DNA of 64,000 bases from Gymnothorax reevesii (Eukaryota > Chordata > Actinopteri > Anguilliformes > Muraenidae). Numbering within the stretch: position 1 is the first letter of the stretch; the number at the start of each line of letters is the position of its first letter. The position numbers and the translations under genes were made by a program. The DNA lies in contig CM056581.1 in the NCBI GenBank assembly GCA_029721435.1, positions 68,868,712 through 68,932,711 on the forward strand, given 5' to 3'. Under the pieces are notes generated by a model that was not told the DNA's origin, did no database searches, and saw nothing but the letters and a program-made list of their open reading frames with translations. This document shows, piece after piece, positions 25,701-41,329 of the stretch.

Positions 25701-28700
25701 TACCACAGTTACACCTGACCATACATCTACTACTAATGCACCAAACCAGTCATCTACCACTGACACACCTGACCATACATCTACAACTGATACGCCTGAC
25801 CATACATCTACCACTGATACGCCTGAGTGTACATCTACCACTGATAGACCTGACCATACATCTGACCATACATCTACCACTGATACACCTGTCTATACAT
25901 CTACCACAGACACATCTGACAATGCATCTACCACTGATACAAGGCCTGACCATTCATCTAGCACTGATACACCTGACCATGCATCTGCCACGGACACAAC
26001 AGACCATACAACTACCACCAATACACCAGACCATACATCTACCACCAAGACACCTGAGCATACATCTATCACTGGAACCAGGCCTGACAATACATCTACC
26101 ACTGATACACGTGACCACACATCTACCACTGATACAACTGACCATACATCTATCACTGATACTAGGCCTGAACATACATCTACCACTGAAACACCTGACC
26201 GAACATCAACCACTGATAGACCTGACTATACATGTACCACAGATACACCTGACCATAAATCTACTACTGATGCACCAAAGCAGTCATCTACCACTGACAC
26301 ACCTGACCATACATCTACAACTGATAAGCCTGACCATAAATCTACCACTGATACGCCTGACCATACATCCACCACTGATACACCTGAGTGTACATCTACC
26401 ACTGATAGACCTGACCATCCATCTGACCATACATCTACCACTGACACATCTGACCATACATCTACAACTGATACAAGGCCTAACCATTCATCTAGCACTG
26501 ATACACCTGACCATACATCTGCCACGGACACAACAGACCATACATCTACCACCGATACACCAGACCATACACTACCACCAAAACACCTGAGCATACATCT
26601 ATCACTGGAACCAGGCCTGACCATACATCAACCACTGATACACCTGACCCAACATCAACCACTGATACACCTGACCATACATCTACCACTGATACACCTG
26701 ACAATACATCTACCACTGATACAAGGCCTGACCATTCATCTAGCACTGATACACCTGACCATACATATACCACTGAAAAACCTGACCGAACATCAACCAC
26801 TGATAGACCTGACCATACATCTACTACTGATACACCTGACCATACATCTTCCACTGATACACCTGACCATATATCTACCACAGTTACACCTGACCATACA
26901 TCTACTACTCATGCACCAAACCAGTCATTTACCACTGACACACCTGACCATACATCTACAACTGATACGCCTGACAATACATCTACCACTGATACGCCTG
27001 AGTGTACATCTACCACTGATAGACCTGACCATACATCTGACCATACATCTACCACTGATACAAGGCCTGACCATTCATCTAGCACTGATACACCTGACCA
27101 TACATCTGCCACAGACACAACAGACCATACATCTACCACCGATACACCAGAGCATACATCTACCACCAAGACACCTGAGCATACATCTATCACTGGAACC
27201 AGGCCTGACCATACATCAAACACTGATACATCTGACCATACATCTATCACTGATACACCTGACCATACATCTACCACTGATACTAGGCCTGACCACATAT
27301 CTAGCACTGATACACCTGACCACACATATATCACTGATACACCTGACCATACATCTAACACTGATACTAGGCCCGACCATACATCTACCACTGATACATC
27401 TGACCATACATCTACCACTGATACTAGGCCAGACCATTCATCGACCACTGATACTAGGCCTGACCACATATCTAGCACTGATACACCTGACCACACATAT
27501 ATCACTGATACACCTGACCATACATCTAACACTGATACTAGGCCCGACCATACATCTACCACTGATACACCTGACCATACATCTAACACTGATACTAGGC
27601 CCGACCATACATCTACCACTGATACATCTGACCATACATCTACCACTGATACTAGGCCAGACCATTCATCGACCACTGATACTAGGCCTGACCATTCATC
27701 TACCACGGACACACCAGACCATACATCATCCACCGATACACCTGACCATATATCTATCACTGGAACCAGGCCTGACCATACATCAAACTCTGATACACCA
27801 GACCATTCATCTACCACTGATACTAAGCCTGACCATACATCTACCACTGATACGCCTAACCATGCATCTACTGCTGATACACCTGACCACAAATCAACCA
27901 CAGATACACCTGTCCATAAATCAACCAATGACACACCTGACCATAAATCTACCAAGGATAGATCTGACCATATATCTACCACTGATACATCTGACCATAT
28001 ATCTACCACTTATACATCTGACCATACATCGACCACTGATACTAGGCCAGACCATACATCTACCACTGCCACACCCGACCATACATCTACCACTGATACA
28101 CCTGAACATACATCTTCCACTGATATGCCCTACCATGCATCAACCACTGATACACCTGACCAAACATCAACCACTGATACACCTGACCATACATCAACCA
28201 CGAATACACCTGACAAGACATCTAACACTGATATACCTGACCATACATCTGCCACTGATACACCTGACCATACATCTATCACTGATACACCTCACTATAC
28301 ATCTACCACAAATACTAGGCCTGACCATACATCAACCACTGATACACCCAACCATACATCTACCACTGATACACCTAACTATACATCTACCACTGATTCG
28401 TCGACAATACATGTACCACTGATACATCTGACCATACATCTACCACTGATACATCAAACCCTACATCTACCACTGATACATCTGACCATACATCAACCAC
28501 TGAAACACCTGACCAAACATGAACCACTGATACACCTGACCATACATCTACCACTGATACACCTGACCATAAATCTACCACTGATACACCTGACTATACA
28601 TCTCCTACTGCTGCACCTAACCAGAAGTCTACCACTGACACACCTGACCATACATCTACAACTGACAAGCCTGACCATAAATCTACCAATGATACGCCTG

Positions 28701-31700
28701 ACCATACATCTACCACTGATACACCTGAGTGTACATCTACCACTGATAGACCTGACCATACATCTGACCATACATCTACCACTAATACACCTGACTATAC
28801 ATCTACCACGGACACATCTGACCATACATCTACAACTGATACAAGGCCTGACCAATCATGTAGCACTGATACACCTGACCATACATCTGCCACGGACACA
28901 ACAGACCATACATCTACCACCGATACACCAGACCATACATCTACCACCAAGACACCTGATCATACATCTATCACTGGAACCAGGCCTGACCATACATCAA
29001 CCACGGATACACCTGACCCAACATCAACCACTGAATCACCTGACCATACATCTACCACTGATACATCTGACCATACATCTACCACTGATACACCTGACAA
29101 TCGACTACCACTGATACAAGGCCTGACCATTCATCTAGCACTGATACACCTGACCATACATCTGCCACGGACACAAGAGACCATACATCTACCACCGATA
29201 CACCAGACCATACATCTACCACCAAGACACCTGAGCATACATCTATCACTGGAACCAAGCCTGACCATACATCAAACACTGATACATCTGACCATACATC
29301 AAACACTGATACACCTGACCATACATCTACCACTGATAATAGGCCTGACCACATATCTAGCACTGATACACCTGACCACACATATATCACTGATACACCT
29401 GACCATACATCTACCACTGATACACCTGACCATACATCTAACACTGATACTAGGCCCGACCATACATCTACCACTGATACATCTGACCATACATCTACCA
29501 CTGATACTAGGCCTGACCATTCATCGACCACTGATACTAGGCCTGACCATTCATCTACCACGGACACACCAGACCACACATCATCCACCGATACACCTGA
29601 CCATGTATCTACCACTAGAACCAGGCCTGACCATACATCAAACTCTGATACTAAGCCTGTCCATACATCTACCACTGATACGCCTAACCATGCATCTACT
29701 ACTGATACACCTGACCATAAATCAACCACAGATACACCTGACCATAAATCAACCAATGACACACCTGACCATACATCTACCAAGGATAGATCTGACCATA
29801 TATCTACCACTGATACATCTAACCAAATATCTACCACTTATACATCTGACCATACATCAACCACTGATACTAGGCCAGACCATACATCTACGACTGCCAC
29901 ACCCGACCATACATCTACCACTGATACATCTGACCATACATCTTCCACTGATACGCCCTACCATGCATCAACCACTGATACACCTGACCAAACATCAACC
30001 ACTGATACACCTGACCATACATCAACCACGAATACACCTGACAAGACATCTAACACTGATATACCTGACCATACATCTGCCACTGATACACCTGACCATA
30101 CATCTATCACTGATACACCTCACTATACATCTACCACAAATACTAGGCCTGACCATACATCAACCACTGATACACCCAACCATACATCTACCACTGATAC
30201 ACCTAACTATACATCTACCACTGATTCGCTGACAATACAGGTACCACTGATACATCTGACCATACATCTACCACTGATACATCAAACCCTACATCTACCA
30301 CTGATACATCTGACCATACATCAACCACTGATACACCTGACCAAAAATCAACCACTGATACACCTGACCATAAATCTACCACTGTTACACCTGACCATAC
30401 ATCTCCTACTGCTGCACCTAACCAGTAGTCTACCACTGACACACCTGACCATACATCAACCACTGATACACCTGACCAAACATCAACCACTGATACACCT
30501 GACCATACATCTACCACTGATACACCTGACCATAAATCTACCACTGATACACCTGACCATACATCTCCTACTGCTGCACCTAACCAGTAGTCTACCACTG
30601 ACACACCTGACCATACATCTACCACTGACACACCTGACCATACATCTACCACTGATACAGCTGAACATACATCTACCACTAATGCATCTGACCATACATC
30701 TACCACTGATACTTGGCCTGACCATACATCTACCACGGACACACCAGACCATACATATACTACCGATACCCCAGACCATACATCTACCACCGATACACCT
30801 GAAAATACATCTATCACTGATACCAGGCCTGACCATACATTTACCACAGACACACCTGACCATAAATCTACCACTGATATACCTGACCATACATCTGCTC
30901 GTGATGCATCTAACCAGTCATCTACCACTGACACACCAGACCATACATCTATCACTGATACCAGGCCTGACCATACATTGACCACTGATACCAGGCCTGA
31001 CCATACATTTACCACAGATACACCTGACCATAAATCAACCACTGATATACCTGACCATACATCTACTAGTGATGCACCTAACCAGTCATCTACTACTGAC
31101 ACACCAGACCATACATCTACCATGATACGCCTGACCATACATCTACTTCTTATACACCAGACCATACATCAACTACAGATACACCTGACCATAAATCTAC
31201 CACTGACACACCTGACCATACATCTACCAAGGATACATCTGACCATATATCTACCACTGATACATCTGACCATACATCAAGCACTGATATATCTGACCAT
31301 ACATCTACCACTGATACATCTGACCATACATCGCCCACTGATACTCGGCCTGACCATAAATCTACCTCTGATACTCGGCCTGACCATACATCTACCACTG
31401 ACACACCTGAGCATACATCTAACACTGATACTAGGCCCGACCATACATCTACCACTGATACATCTGACCATACATCTACCACTGATACTAGGCCTGACCA
31501 TTCATCGACCACTGATACTAGGCTTGACCATTCATCTACCACTGATACTAGGCCTGACCATTCATCTACCACGGACACACCAGACCATATATCTAACACC
31601 GATACACCTGACCATACATCTGTCACTGGAAACAGGCCTTACCATACATACAACACTGATACACCTGACCATACATCTACCACTGATACTAAGCCTGACC

Positions 31701-34700
31701 ATACATCTATAACTGATACACCTGACTATACATCTACCACTGATAATAGGCCTGACCATACATCTACCACTGATACACCCGACCATACATCTACCACTGA
31801 CACATCGGACAATACATCGACCACTGATACTAGGCCTGACCATACATCGATAACTGATACTAGGTCTGACCATACATCTACCACTGATACGGCCTGAACA
31901 TACATCTACCAATGATACACCTGACCATAAATCTACCAATGACACACCTGACCATACATCTACTACTGATACATCTGACCATATATCTACCACTTATAGA
32001 CCTGACCATCCATCTGACCATACATCTACCACTGATACACCTGACTATACATCTACCACTGACACATCTGACCATACATCGACCACTGATACTAGGCCTG
32101 ACCATACATCTACCACTGATACACCTGACCAAAACTATATCACAGATACACCTGACCATAAATCTACCACTGATATGCCTGACCGTATATCTACCACTGA
32201 TACACCTGACCGTAAACCTACCACTGATGCACCTGACCATACATCTACCACTGATACATCTGACCATACATCTACCACTGATACATCTGACCATACAACT
32301 ACCACTGATACACCTGCCACACATCTACCAATGATACACCTGACCATATAATTACCACTGATACATCTGACCATACAACTACCACTGATACACCTGCCAC
32401 ACATCTACCAATGATACACCTGACCATATAATTACCACTGATACATCTGACCATACATCTACCACTGATACATCTGACCATACATCGACCACTGATACTA
32501 GGTCTGACCATACATCTACCTCTGATACTAGGCCTGACCATACATCTACCACTGATACACCTGACCATACATCTAACACTGATACTTGGCCTGACCTTAC
32601 ATCTACCACTGATTCACCCGACCATACATCTACCACTGATACACCTGGCCATACATATACCACTGATTCACCTGACCATACATCTACCACTGATACACCT
32701 GACCAAAACTATATCACAGATACACCTGACCATAAATCTACCACTGATATGCCTGACCGTATATCTACCACTGATACACCTGATCGTATATCTATCACTG
32801 GAACATCTGACCATACATCTATCACTGATAGTAGGCCTGACCATACATCTACCACTGATACGGTCTGACCATATATCGACCACTGATACACCTGACCAGA
32901 CAGCTACCACTGATACACCTGACCAAAAATCTACCACAGATACACCTGAACGTACATCTACTCCTGAAACACTTGACTGTGCATCGACCACTGATACACC
33001 TGACCATACATCCATCACTGGAACCAGGCCTGACCATACATAAAACACTGAAACACCTGACCATACATCTACCACTGATACTAAGCCTGATCATACATCT
33101 ATCACTGATACACCTGACTGTAAATCTACCACAGATACTAGGCCTGACCATACATCTACCACTGATACACCCGACCATACAACTACTACTGATACAGTTG
33201 ACTGTACATCTACCACTGATACTAAGCCTGACCATACATCTACCACTGATACACCTGACTGTACATCTACCACAGATACTAGGCCTGACCAAACATCTAC
33301 CAATGATACTAGACCTGACCATACATCTACCACTGATACTAAGCCTGACCATTCATCTAACACTGATACACCTGACCATACATCTACTACTGATACACCT
33401 GACTGTACATCGACCACTGATACACTTGACTGTACATCGACCACTGATACACCTGACCATACATCTACCACTGCTACATCTGACCATACATCTACCACTG
33501 ATACTAGGCCTGACCATTCATCTACCACGGACACAGCAGACCATACATCTACCACCGATACTTCTGACCATACATCTATCACTGGAACCAGCCCTGACCA
33601 TTCATCAAACACTGATCCACCTGACTATACATCTACCACTGATACTATGCCTGACCATACATCGACCACTGATACTAGGCCTGACCATACATTTACCACT
33701 GATACACCTGACCATACATCTACCACTAATACGCCCGACCATACATCTACCTGTGATACTTCAGACCACACCTCCACCACTGATACATCTGACCATACAT
33801 CTACCACTGATACATCTGACCATACATCTAACATTGATACATCTGACCATACATCTTCCATTGATACATCTGACCATGCAACAACCACTGATACACCTGA
33901 CCAAATATCAATCACATGTACACCTGACCATACATCTACCACTGATACACCTGACTAGACATCTAACACTAATATACCTCACCATACATCTGCCACTGAT
34001 ACACCTGATCATACATCTATCACTGATACTAGGCCTGACCATACATCTACCACTGATATATCCGAACATACATCTATTACTGATTCACCTGACCATACAT
34101 CTTCCACTGATTCGCCCGACCATACATCGAACACTGATACATCTGACCATACATCTACCACTGATACATCTGACCATACATCTACCACTGATACATATGA
34201 CCATTCACCTACCACTGATACACCTGACCATACATCTACCACTGATACATCTGACCATACTTCTACCACTGATACATCTGACCATACATCGACCACTGAT
34301 ACTAGGCCTGACCATACATCTACCACTGATACATCTGACCATACATCTACCCTTGATACACCTCACAACACATCTACCAATGATACACCTGACCATATAT
34401 TTACCACTGATACATCTGACCATACATCTACCACTAGTACAGCTGACCATACATCTACCACTGATACATCTGACCATATATTTACACTTGATACACCTGA
34501 CCACACTTCTACCACTGATACACCTGACTGTACATCTACCACTGATAGACTTGACCATACATCTACCACTGATACATCTGACCATACATCTTCCAATGAT
34601 ACACCTGACCATACATTTACCACTGATACATCTGACCATACATCTACCACTGATACTAGGTCTGACCATTCATCTACCACTGATACACCTGACCATACAT

Positions 34701-37700
34701 CTACCACTGATACATCTGACCATACTTCTACCACTAATACATCCGACCATACTTCTACCACTGATACATCTGACCATACATCGACCACTGATACTAGGCC
34801 TGACCATACATCTACCACTGATTGATCCGAACATACATCTACTACTGATTCACCTGACCATACATCTTCCACTGATTCGCCCGACCATACATCTAACACT
34901 GATACATCTGACCATACATCTACCACTGATACATCTGACCATACATCTACCACTGATACATCTGACCATACATCTACCATTGATATAGCTGACCATACAT
35001 CTACCAATGATACATCTGACCATACATCTACCCTTGATACAACTGACAACACATCTACCAATGATACACCTGACCATATATTTACCACTGATACATCTGA
35101 CCATATATTTACACTTGATACACCTGACCACACATCTACCACTGATACACCTGACTGTACATCTACCACTGATAGTCTTGACCATACATCTACCACTGAT
35201 ACATCTGACCATACATCTACCAATGATACACCTGACCATACATTTACCACTGATACATCTGACCATACATCTACCACTGATACTAGGTCTGACCATTCAT
35301 CTACCACTGATACACCTGACCATACATCTACCACTGATACATCTGACCATACTTCTACCACTAATACATCCGACCATACTTCTACCACTGATACATCTGA
35401 CCATACATCGACCACTGATACTAGGCCTGACCATACATCTACCACTGATACAACTGACCAAACATCTAACACTGATACTAGGCCGGACCATACATCTACC
35501 ACTGATTCACCTGACCATACATCTACCACTGATACACCTGACCATACATCTACCACAGATACACCTGACCATACCTCTACCACTGATACATCTGACCATA
35601 CATCTACCACGGATACATCTGACCAGATATCTACCACTGATACATCTGACCATACATCGACCACTGATACATCTGACCAGACATCGACCACTGATACAAG
35701 GCCTGACCATACATCTACCACTGATACTAGGCCTGACCATGCATCGACTACAGATACACCCGACCATACATCTACCACTGATAAACCTGACCACACATCT
35801 ACCACTGATACACCTGACAATAAATCTACCATTGATCCACCTGATCATACATAAGTCACTAATAAACCTGACTATACAATGACCACTAATACTTGGCCCG
35901 ACCATACATCTACCACTGATACACCTGACCATACATCTACCACTGATACACCTGACTAGACATCTAACACTGAGATACCCGACCATACATCTGCCACTGA
36001 TACACCTGACCATACATCTGCCACTGATACACCTGACCATACATCTATCACTGATACTGGGCCTGACCAAACATTTACCACTGATACTAGGCCTGACCAT
36101 TGATCTACCACTGATATACCTGACCATACATCTAACACGGACACACCAGACCATACATGTAATACCGATGCAACTGACTATACATCTATCACTGGAACCA
36201 GGCCTGACCATACATAAAACACTGATACACCTGACCATACATCTACCACTGATACTAGGCCTTACCCTACATCTATCACTGATACACCCGACCACACATC
36301 TACCACTGATACATCGAACCATACATCTACCACTAATACACCTGACCATACATCTCTCACTCATACTCGGCCTGACCATACATCTACCACTGATACGGCC
36401 TGACCATACATCTACCACATAGACACTTGACCATAAATCTACCACTGATACACCTGACAGTACATCTACTACTGATACATCTGACCATACTACTATCACT
36501 GATACATCTGACCATACATCTACCACTGATACTAGGCCTGACCATACATCTGCCACGGACACACCAGACCATACATCTACCACCGATATACCAGACCATA
36601 CATCTACCACCGATACACCTGACCAGACATCTAACACTGATACACCTGACCATACATCTTACACTAATACAAGGCCTGAGTATACATCTTCCAATGATAC
36701 TAGGCCTGACCATAAATCTATCACTGATACACCTGACCATACATCAACCACTGATAAACCTGACCACACATCTACCACTGATACACCTGACAAATAAATC
36801 TACCATTGATCCACCTGACCATACATAAGTCACTAATAAACCTGACTATACATCGACCACTTATACTTGGTCCGACCATACATCTAACACTGATATACCT
36901 GACCATACATCTGCCACTGATACACCTGACCATACATTTATCACTGATACTGGGACTGACCAAACATCTACCACTGATACTCGGTCTGACCATTCATCTA
37001 CCTCTGATACCCCTGACCATACATCTACCACGGACACACCAGACCATACATCGAATACCGATACACCTGACTATACATCTATCACTGGAACAAGGCCTGA
37101 CCATACATAAAACACTGATACACCTGACCATACATTTACCACTGATACATCGAACCATACATCGACCACTGATACTAGGATTGACCATAAATCTACTACT
37201 GATACTAGACCTGACCATACATTCACAACTGATACACCTGACCATACATCTACCACTAATACACCTGACCATACATCTATCACTCATACTAGGCCTGACC
37301 ATACATCTACCACTGATACGGCCTGACCATACATCAACCACTGATACACCTGACCATACATCTACCAGTGATACACCCGAGCATAAATCTACCACATAGA
37401 CACTTGACCATAAATCTACCACTGATACACCTGACAGTACATCTACTACTGATACATCTGACCATACTACTACCACTGATACATCTGACCATACATTTAC
37501 CACTGATACACCTGACCATACATCTACCACGGACACACCAGACCATACATCTACCACCGATACACCAGACCATACATCTACCACAAATACACCTGACCAG
37601 ACATCTAACACTGATACACCTGACCATACATCTTACACTGATACAAGGCCTGAGTATACATCTACCAATGATACCAGGCCTGACCATAAATCTATCACTG

Positions 37701-38071
37701 ATACACCTGACCATACATCTTCCACTGATACTAGGCCTGACTATACATCTACCACTGATACTAGGCCTGACCATACATCTACCACTGACACACCAGACCA
37801 TACATCTACCACTGATACGCCTGACCATACATCTATCACTGATACCAGGCCTGACCATACATTGACCACTGATACTAGGACTGACCATTTATTTACCACA
37901 GATACACCTGACCATAAATCTACCACTGATATACCTGACCATACATCTACTAGTGATGCACCAAACCAGTCATCTACCACTGACACACCAGACCATACAT
38001 CTATCACTGATACTAGGCCTGACCATGCATCTACCACAGATACACCTGACCATAAATCTACCACTGATATA
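16776..38071 (+). repeat. Tandem 27/30-bp array, longest uninterrupted segment (21.3 kb)
   Basis: These are head-to-tail 27- and 30-bp monomers with no foreign insertion that I can detect. The + strand is extremely G-poor: two G in the 27-bp consensus. Four of six frames of the consensus are open, which explains apparent proteins of up to 1603 codons here. Frame-shifting 28-bp monomers (GATACGGTCTGACC or GATACGGCCTGA) occur at about 18451, 18671, 21572, 31886, 32857, 36392 and 37315. A marker string with GATTCGCTGACAATAC or close variants recurs at about 19634, 28395 and 30223, showing block duplication. A short tandem duplication of about 110 bp lies at about 32310-32460. Confidence 0.95.
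20121..21000 (+). repeat. 330-bp higher-order repeat inside the array
   Basis: The marker monomer beginning CTAGTGATGCACC occurs at 20121, 20451 and 20781, exactly 330 bp apart, and the companion word GCTAGTGATGC at about 20315 and 20645 keeps the same step. 330 bp equals ten 27-mers plus two 30-mers. Adjacent monomers (GATATACTAGACC, CATACATTGACCACTG, GATACTARGACTGACC) recur in the same order. The third copy is partial and decays toward 21000. Confidence 0.85.
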
Positions 38072-38789
38072 TGTGGACAGGAATTGTCAACGAGTGTCTC
38101 CATGGCAAAGGAACTGAGTGGACTGATAACCTTAATATGTTTATTTAACTTTTACAGGGAAGTGTCCGAACGAGTTGAATTAAAACAAAATTGTTCATTA
38201 TTGTTTGTCTCTAACTCCTCTTGGAACTTTTCCACAGAGAGCACTGCTGAAGAGAAGAAATGAAAATAACCTTGGGTGAAAGTGATAAAGCTGGCCAGCT
38301 GGATATGTTTTAGCTTAAAAGTTTACCTTCTAAAATAGATTTGGGGAAATACAATCTGAAGTAGTAACACAAGACTAAATTCAAAAGTCAACTAGTAACG
38401 CGATCACATATTACATTGCTTGCGATTTCTAAATCCATTTTTGATTAAGTGAGTCAAATAAAAGGTACTGACTGGGAGGACCTTTATGTGCTAGGAGCCG
38501 AAAGTGAAAACTAATATTACATATGTAGCCATTTTTGTGAATAAAAAATATTACATTTTTTTTGCAAATTGTAACATGGTCTAAAGTGATTCCACCCGGT
38601 TCTGCTGATGATGAGGGGAAATGTAAGAATGGTTGGGGCTAATAAGCCCTGACTGTGTATTTCCTCCATGCTTTTAGCGGAACCCTGGACTGAGGTGGAT
38701 TGCTTAATCACAATTCATTGAGAGGAAAAAAAATAAAAATGTATTCTCCATTGTGTTAAAGAAGTCCTATCTAATAATACTGCATGTCC
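38072..38789 (+). other. Unidentified 5' portion of the ERV insert
   Basis: Only the first six bases (TGTGGA) agree with the 3' LTR start; the rest has no similarity that I can see to 41899-42557. It could be a highly diverged or replaced 5' LTR, or unrelated DNA captured before insertion. No open frame with a recognisable motif. Confidence 0.4.
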
Positions 38790-39060
38790 TGGACTCAGGG
38801 ACACCCCACTATCAAATCCTGATATTGAATACTTTGTTGATGGTTAGGCGTCAAGAGTGGATAAGGGCAACCCATGTGTTGGATTTGCTGTCTGTACTCA
38901 TGATAGCGGTGTTGATTGTGGCCCTCTGCACCACAAAAATGTTGATCAGTTTGGCTGAGGCCTTTGCTGAAATAGAAACAAGGGCAGCAGTCAAACACAC
39001 TCTTGTGGGGCTATTACACCAATCTGAAGACTCAATTTCAAGTGAGCTGCTGTGAGCAGA
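38790..39060 (+). pseudogene. pol: ERV pol fragment: RNase H domain
   Basis: A YFVDG word at 38830 followed about 17 residues later by VGFAVCT matches the start of retroviral RNase H, where the Asp of VDG is the first catalytic residue and the next strand carries a GxAVxT-like word. The frame is broken by an immediate stop (TAG, 38845) and others downstream. The remainder of RNase H cannot be followed with confidence. Reverse transcriptase proper is not visible upstream. Confidence 0.6.
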
Positions 39061-39149
39061 GCAGGATGCTCCCCCACAAGACAATGTCAATGGACATCAC
39101 ATGGAACACAATACACTGATGGCTGGTGGTCAGGACTCTATGGAAAGCC

Positions 39150-40085
39150 TATATTACCAACATCCCTCTTCCATATTGCTGTAGATTTGGTGCATGGGCA
39201 GTGCCATGTATCAAGAGGGGGGACTAAGGGGTTAATAGATCAAAGTACAACATGACGAAGTTATAACACACAGGACACACAGGGAAGCGTAGTAGTACAG
39301 TAGGGGGCAATCCCTACACCCCCTGGGCCATTCCACACATTTCATACATTTAACACTGTGTGAAGCGAGAAGAAGTGATGTGTTATTATTGATGTGACCT
39401 TTGCTAAATGAGGTAGAAGCTATAGATGCAATCACAGTAGCAAAAATCCTGAGTAGGAAAATTGAGAGCCTAGGTGGGGGATTCTAAAAGCATTCTATAG
39501 TGATAATGGGCCAGAATTTAGAAATGAAGAACTGGCTTGTTTGGGAGTAAAATTGGAAATAGAATTGAAAAAACATTAGGCATATCATCCACAATTAGCG
39601 GGATTGGCAGAAAGGACGAATGAAACCCTGAAAGCAAAACTGCGCAAAGCCATGGCTGAGACTAAATGGAATTAGGTAGCATGTCTACCATTTATATTAA
39701 CTAGCATGAGGATAACCCCACAAGCGGGGGCTGCGGTTGTCACCTTATGAAGTAGTACATGGGAAATCTTTTGAGTTATTACATTTACTGCAGAGAACAC
39801 AAGTAGAAGAAGCGACTCTGGCAGAGTATATGGATAGAATGCTGACTAACAAACGTGAGATGCGAAATATGCTTCCTCCTAGATCAGTAGCGGAACTGCC
39901 GCCTGGTGAGATAAAGCCTGGAGATTGGATCCTGGTGCGGAGTGTCGGGTAAAGTGGAAGTGGAGTGAACTGGCATGGAACGGTCCATATCAAGTGCTCC
40001 TGACCACACCGACTGCAGTAAAAATCCAGGAGAGGGAGGCGTGGATACATCAGTCACATTGTAAGGTGGCATCTCCTCCTCCAGC
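39150..40085 (+). pseudogene. pol: ERV pol fragment: integrase
   Basis: The N-terminal zone has HGQCHVSRGG (about 39195-39225), as in the zinc-binding region of gammaretrovirus-like integrases. The core has SDNGPEF with Asp at 39502, and the Glu of GLAERTN at 39610, exactly 36 codons apart, which is the DD35E spacing. An in-frame stop sits between them (about 39578). Downstream come SPYEVVHGK (about 39740), then GDWILVRS and WIHQSHCK, the C-terminal domain signature next to the pol end in gamma/epsilon-like viruses. The first catalytic Asp would lie in the disrupted 39245-39480 stretch and is not seen. The gene is non-functional. Confidence 0.85.
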
Positions 40086-40121
40086 GGGTGTGTAGGTACA
40101 TCTGGGTGAGTCAGGATAGAC

Positions 40122-40337
40122 TTGGAGGGAGTCCGGCTACAAAGGGGGGCGTGGCATATAGAGCCCGTCCGTCTCAAACCCGATGAAGAGTTTATTTATG
40201 CTCCAAATCAGAAGAGACTCCGGACTTATTCATTAAAAAAAAAAAAAAAGGGTTTAATAAAATGGCTTCTCTCTCCCTGTGTCTGTTCATTCTTAAACAT
40301 ATGTTGCGCCTACAATGAATGTGAACAGTATAGTTAA
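40122..40337 (+). pseudogene. env: Possible ERV env leader (signal-peptide-like)
   Basis: One frame ends with a lysine run followed by a hydrophobic stretch (LIKWLLSPCVCSFLNICCA), the layout of a long basic Env leader with its signal peptide. It lies just after the integrase C-terminus, where pol and env normally meet. It overlaps an A15 run (about 40235-40249) that would be prone to slippage. No surface subunit follows; instead a protease fragment begins about 220 bp later. Signal-peptide identity is inference. Confidence 0.45.
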
Positions 40338-40559
40338 ATGCGCCATGGCAGTGTCTACTGCACGTAATGGATTAGTTTCAATAGACCCCAGTTTACCCCT
40401 ACTTAATATAGTCGATGTGTCAAAGGAAATGGCAGAGGGTTTGTGGGGTAACCTAGGGGTGCCAGGGGAAACTGTTGATTTTGTGTGGGTATCCACAAAC
40501 AAGCGACGGGAACAATTCAGAATGACTAAACGCCCTGGGGGAAGGGTTAGCATCTGGGG

Positions 40560-40905
40560 AGCCATTTCCCTATGAAGAAATTAAATTGTTAGCATTAATG
40601 GCTGCACCGACGAGTGCTTGGAAAACCCTGATTGTAAATGACACACCAGTTTCTTTTCTATGTGACACGGGGGCATGTTGAACTGTTATCAGAAAAGTAA
40701 GTGCAATTTTTCCACATCGGCTCAGCACTAATATGACACAAACTTGTGCTGCAAATGGGGCAATGGGACAGCGTAGCAACAGAGGAACTCAAATTTGAGG
40801 ATCCTGAGGGATTTGCTACACTCTGCTCTGTAATGGTGTCCACACAGCGCCCAGTAAACCTCCTGGGGAGGGACGTAATGTCTAAACTGGGGCTCGGGGT
40901 GGTTC
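40560..40905 (+). pseudogene. pro: ERV aspartic protease fragment, out of order
   Basis: A retropepsin signature is present: FLCDTGA with the catalytic Asp at 40664, and LLGRD at 40860-40874 near the end of the domain, about 65 codons apart as in gammaretrovirus-like proteases. The two motifs lie in different frames and a stop follows DTGAC, so it is inactive. In a normal provirus this lies between gag and reverse transcriptase; here it follows integrase and precedes the Env transmembrane part. The open frame upstream (40315-40575) is not identified. Confidence 0.75.
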
Positions 40906-41329
40906 CTACAGGTCCTACTATGTGGGAGGCAATGCGCGTGTTCGAGGGAAACGAACAGGGTGAGATTGAGGGGATCAGATGGTGGTTCTGGGAACCGGAC
41001 CCCCAGCGATCTACTAAGCGTTGCAATTTGCAGATTTGCCCCCTCGCAAGCCGATTACAGCAATGTTGCAAATAGTGCTGGGGAGAGGACTGAAGACCCC
41101 CGTGTCTGGTGAAGTAGTGTCTGGTGAAGTATGAATTGACATATTGCCATGGTACTATCTAATCGGCGTGTTTGTCGCATGTAAGTTGAGGGAAACACGT
41201 GGTACGTGGGCGACAGCCCACATCTAGCAGAGGGGCGATGGAGATCTCTGTGGAAAGGAATCAAGCCGGGGACTGCGCCCTGAATGGGAGTTTTCAAAGG
41301 ATCTAATTGCAAAAATATCTGTCCAAGTT

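Noticed and set aside
38072..38730. 5' LTR of the array ERV
   Set aside because: Beyond the first six bases there is no visible similarity to the 3' LTR at 41899-42557, so it is not called an LTR.
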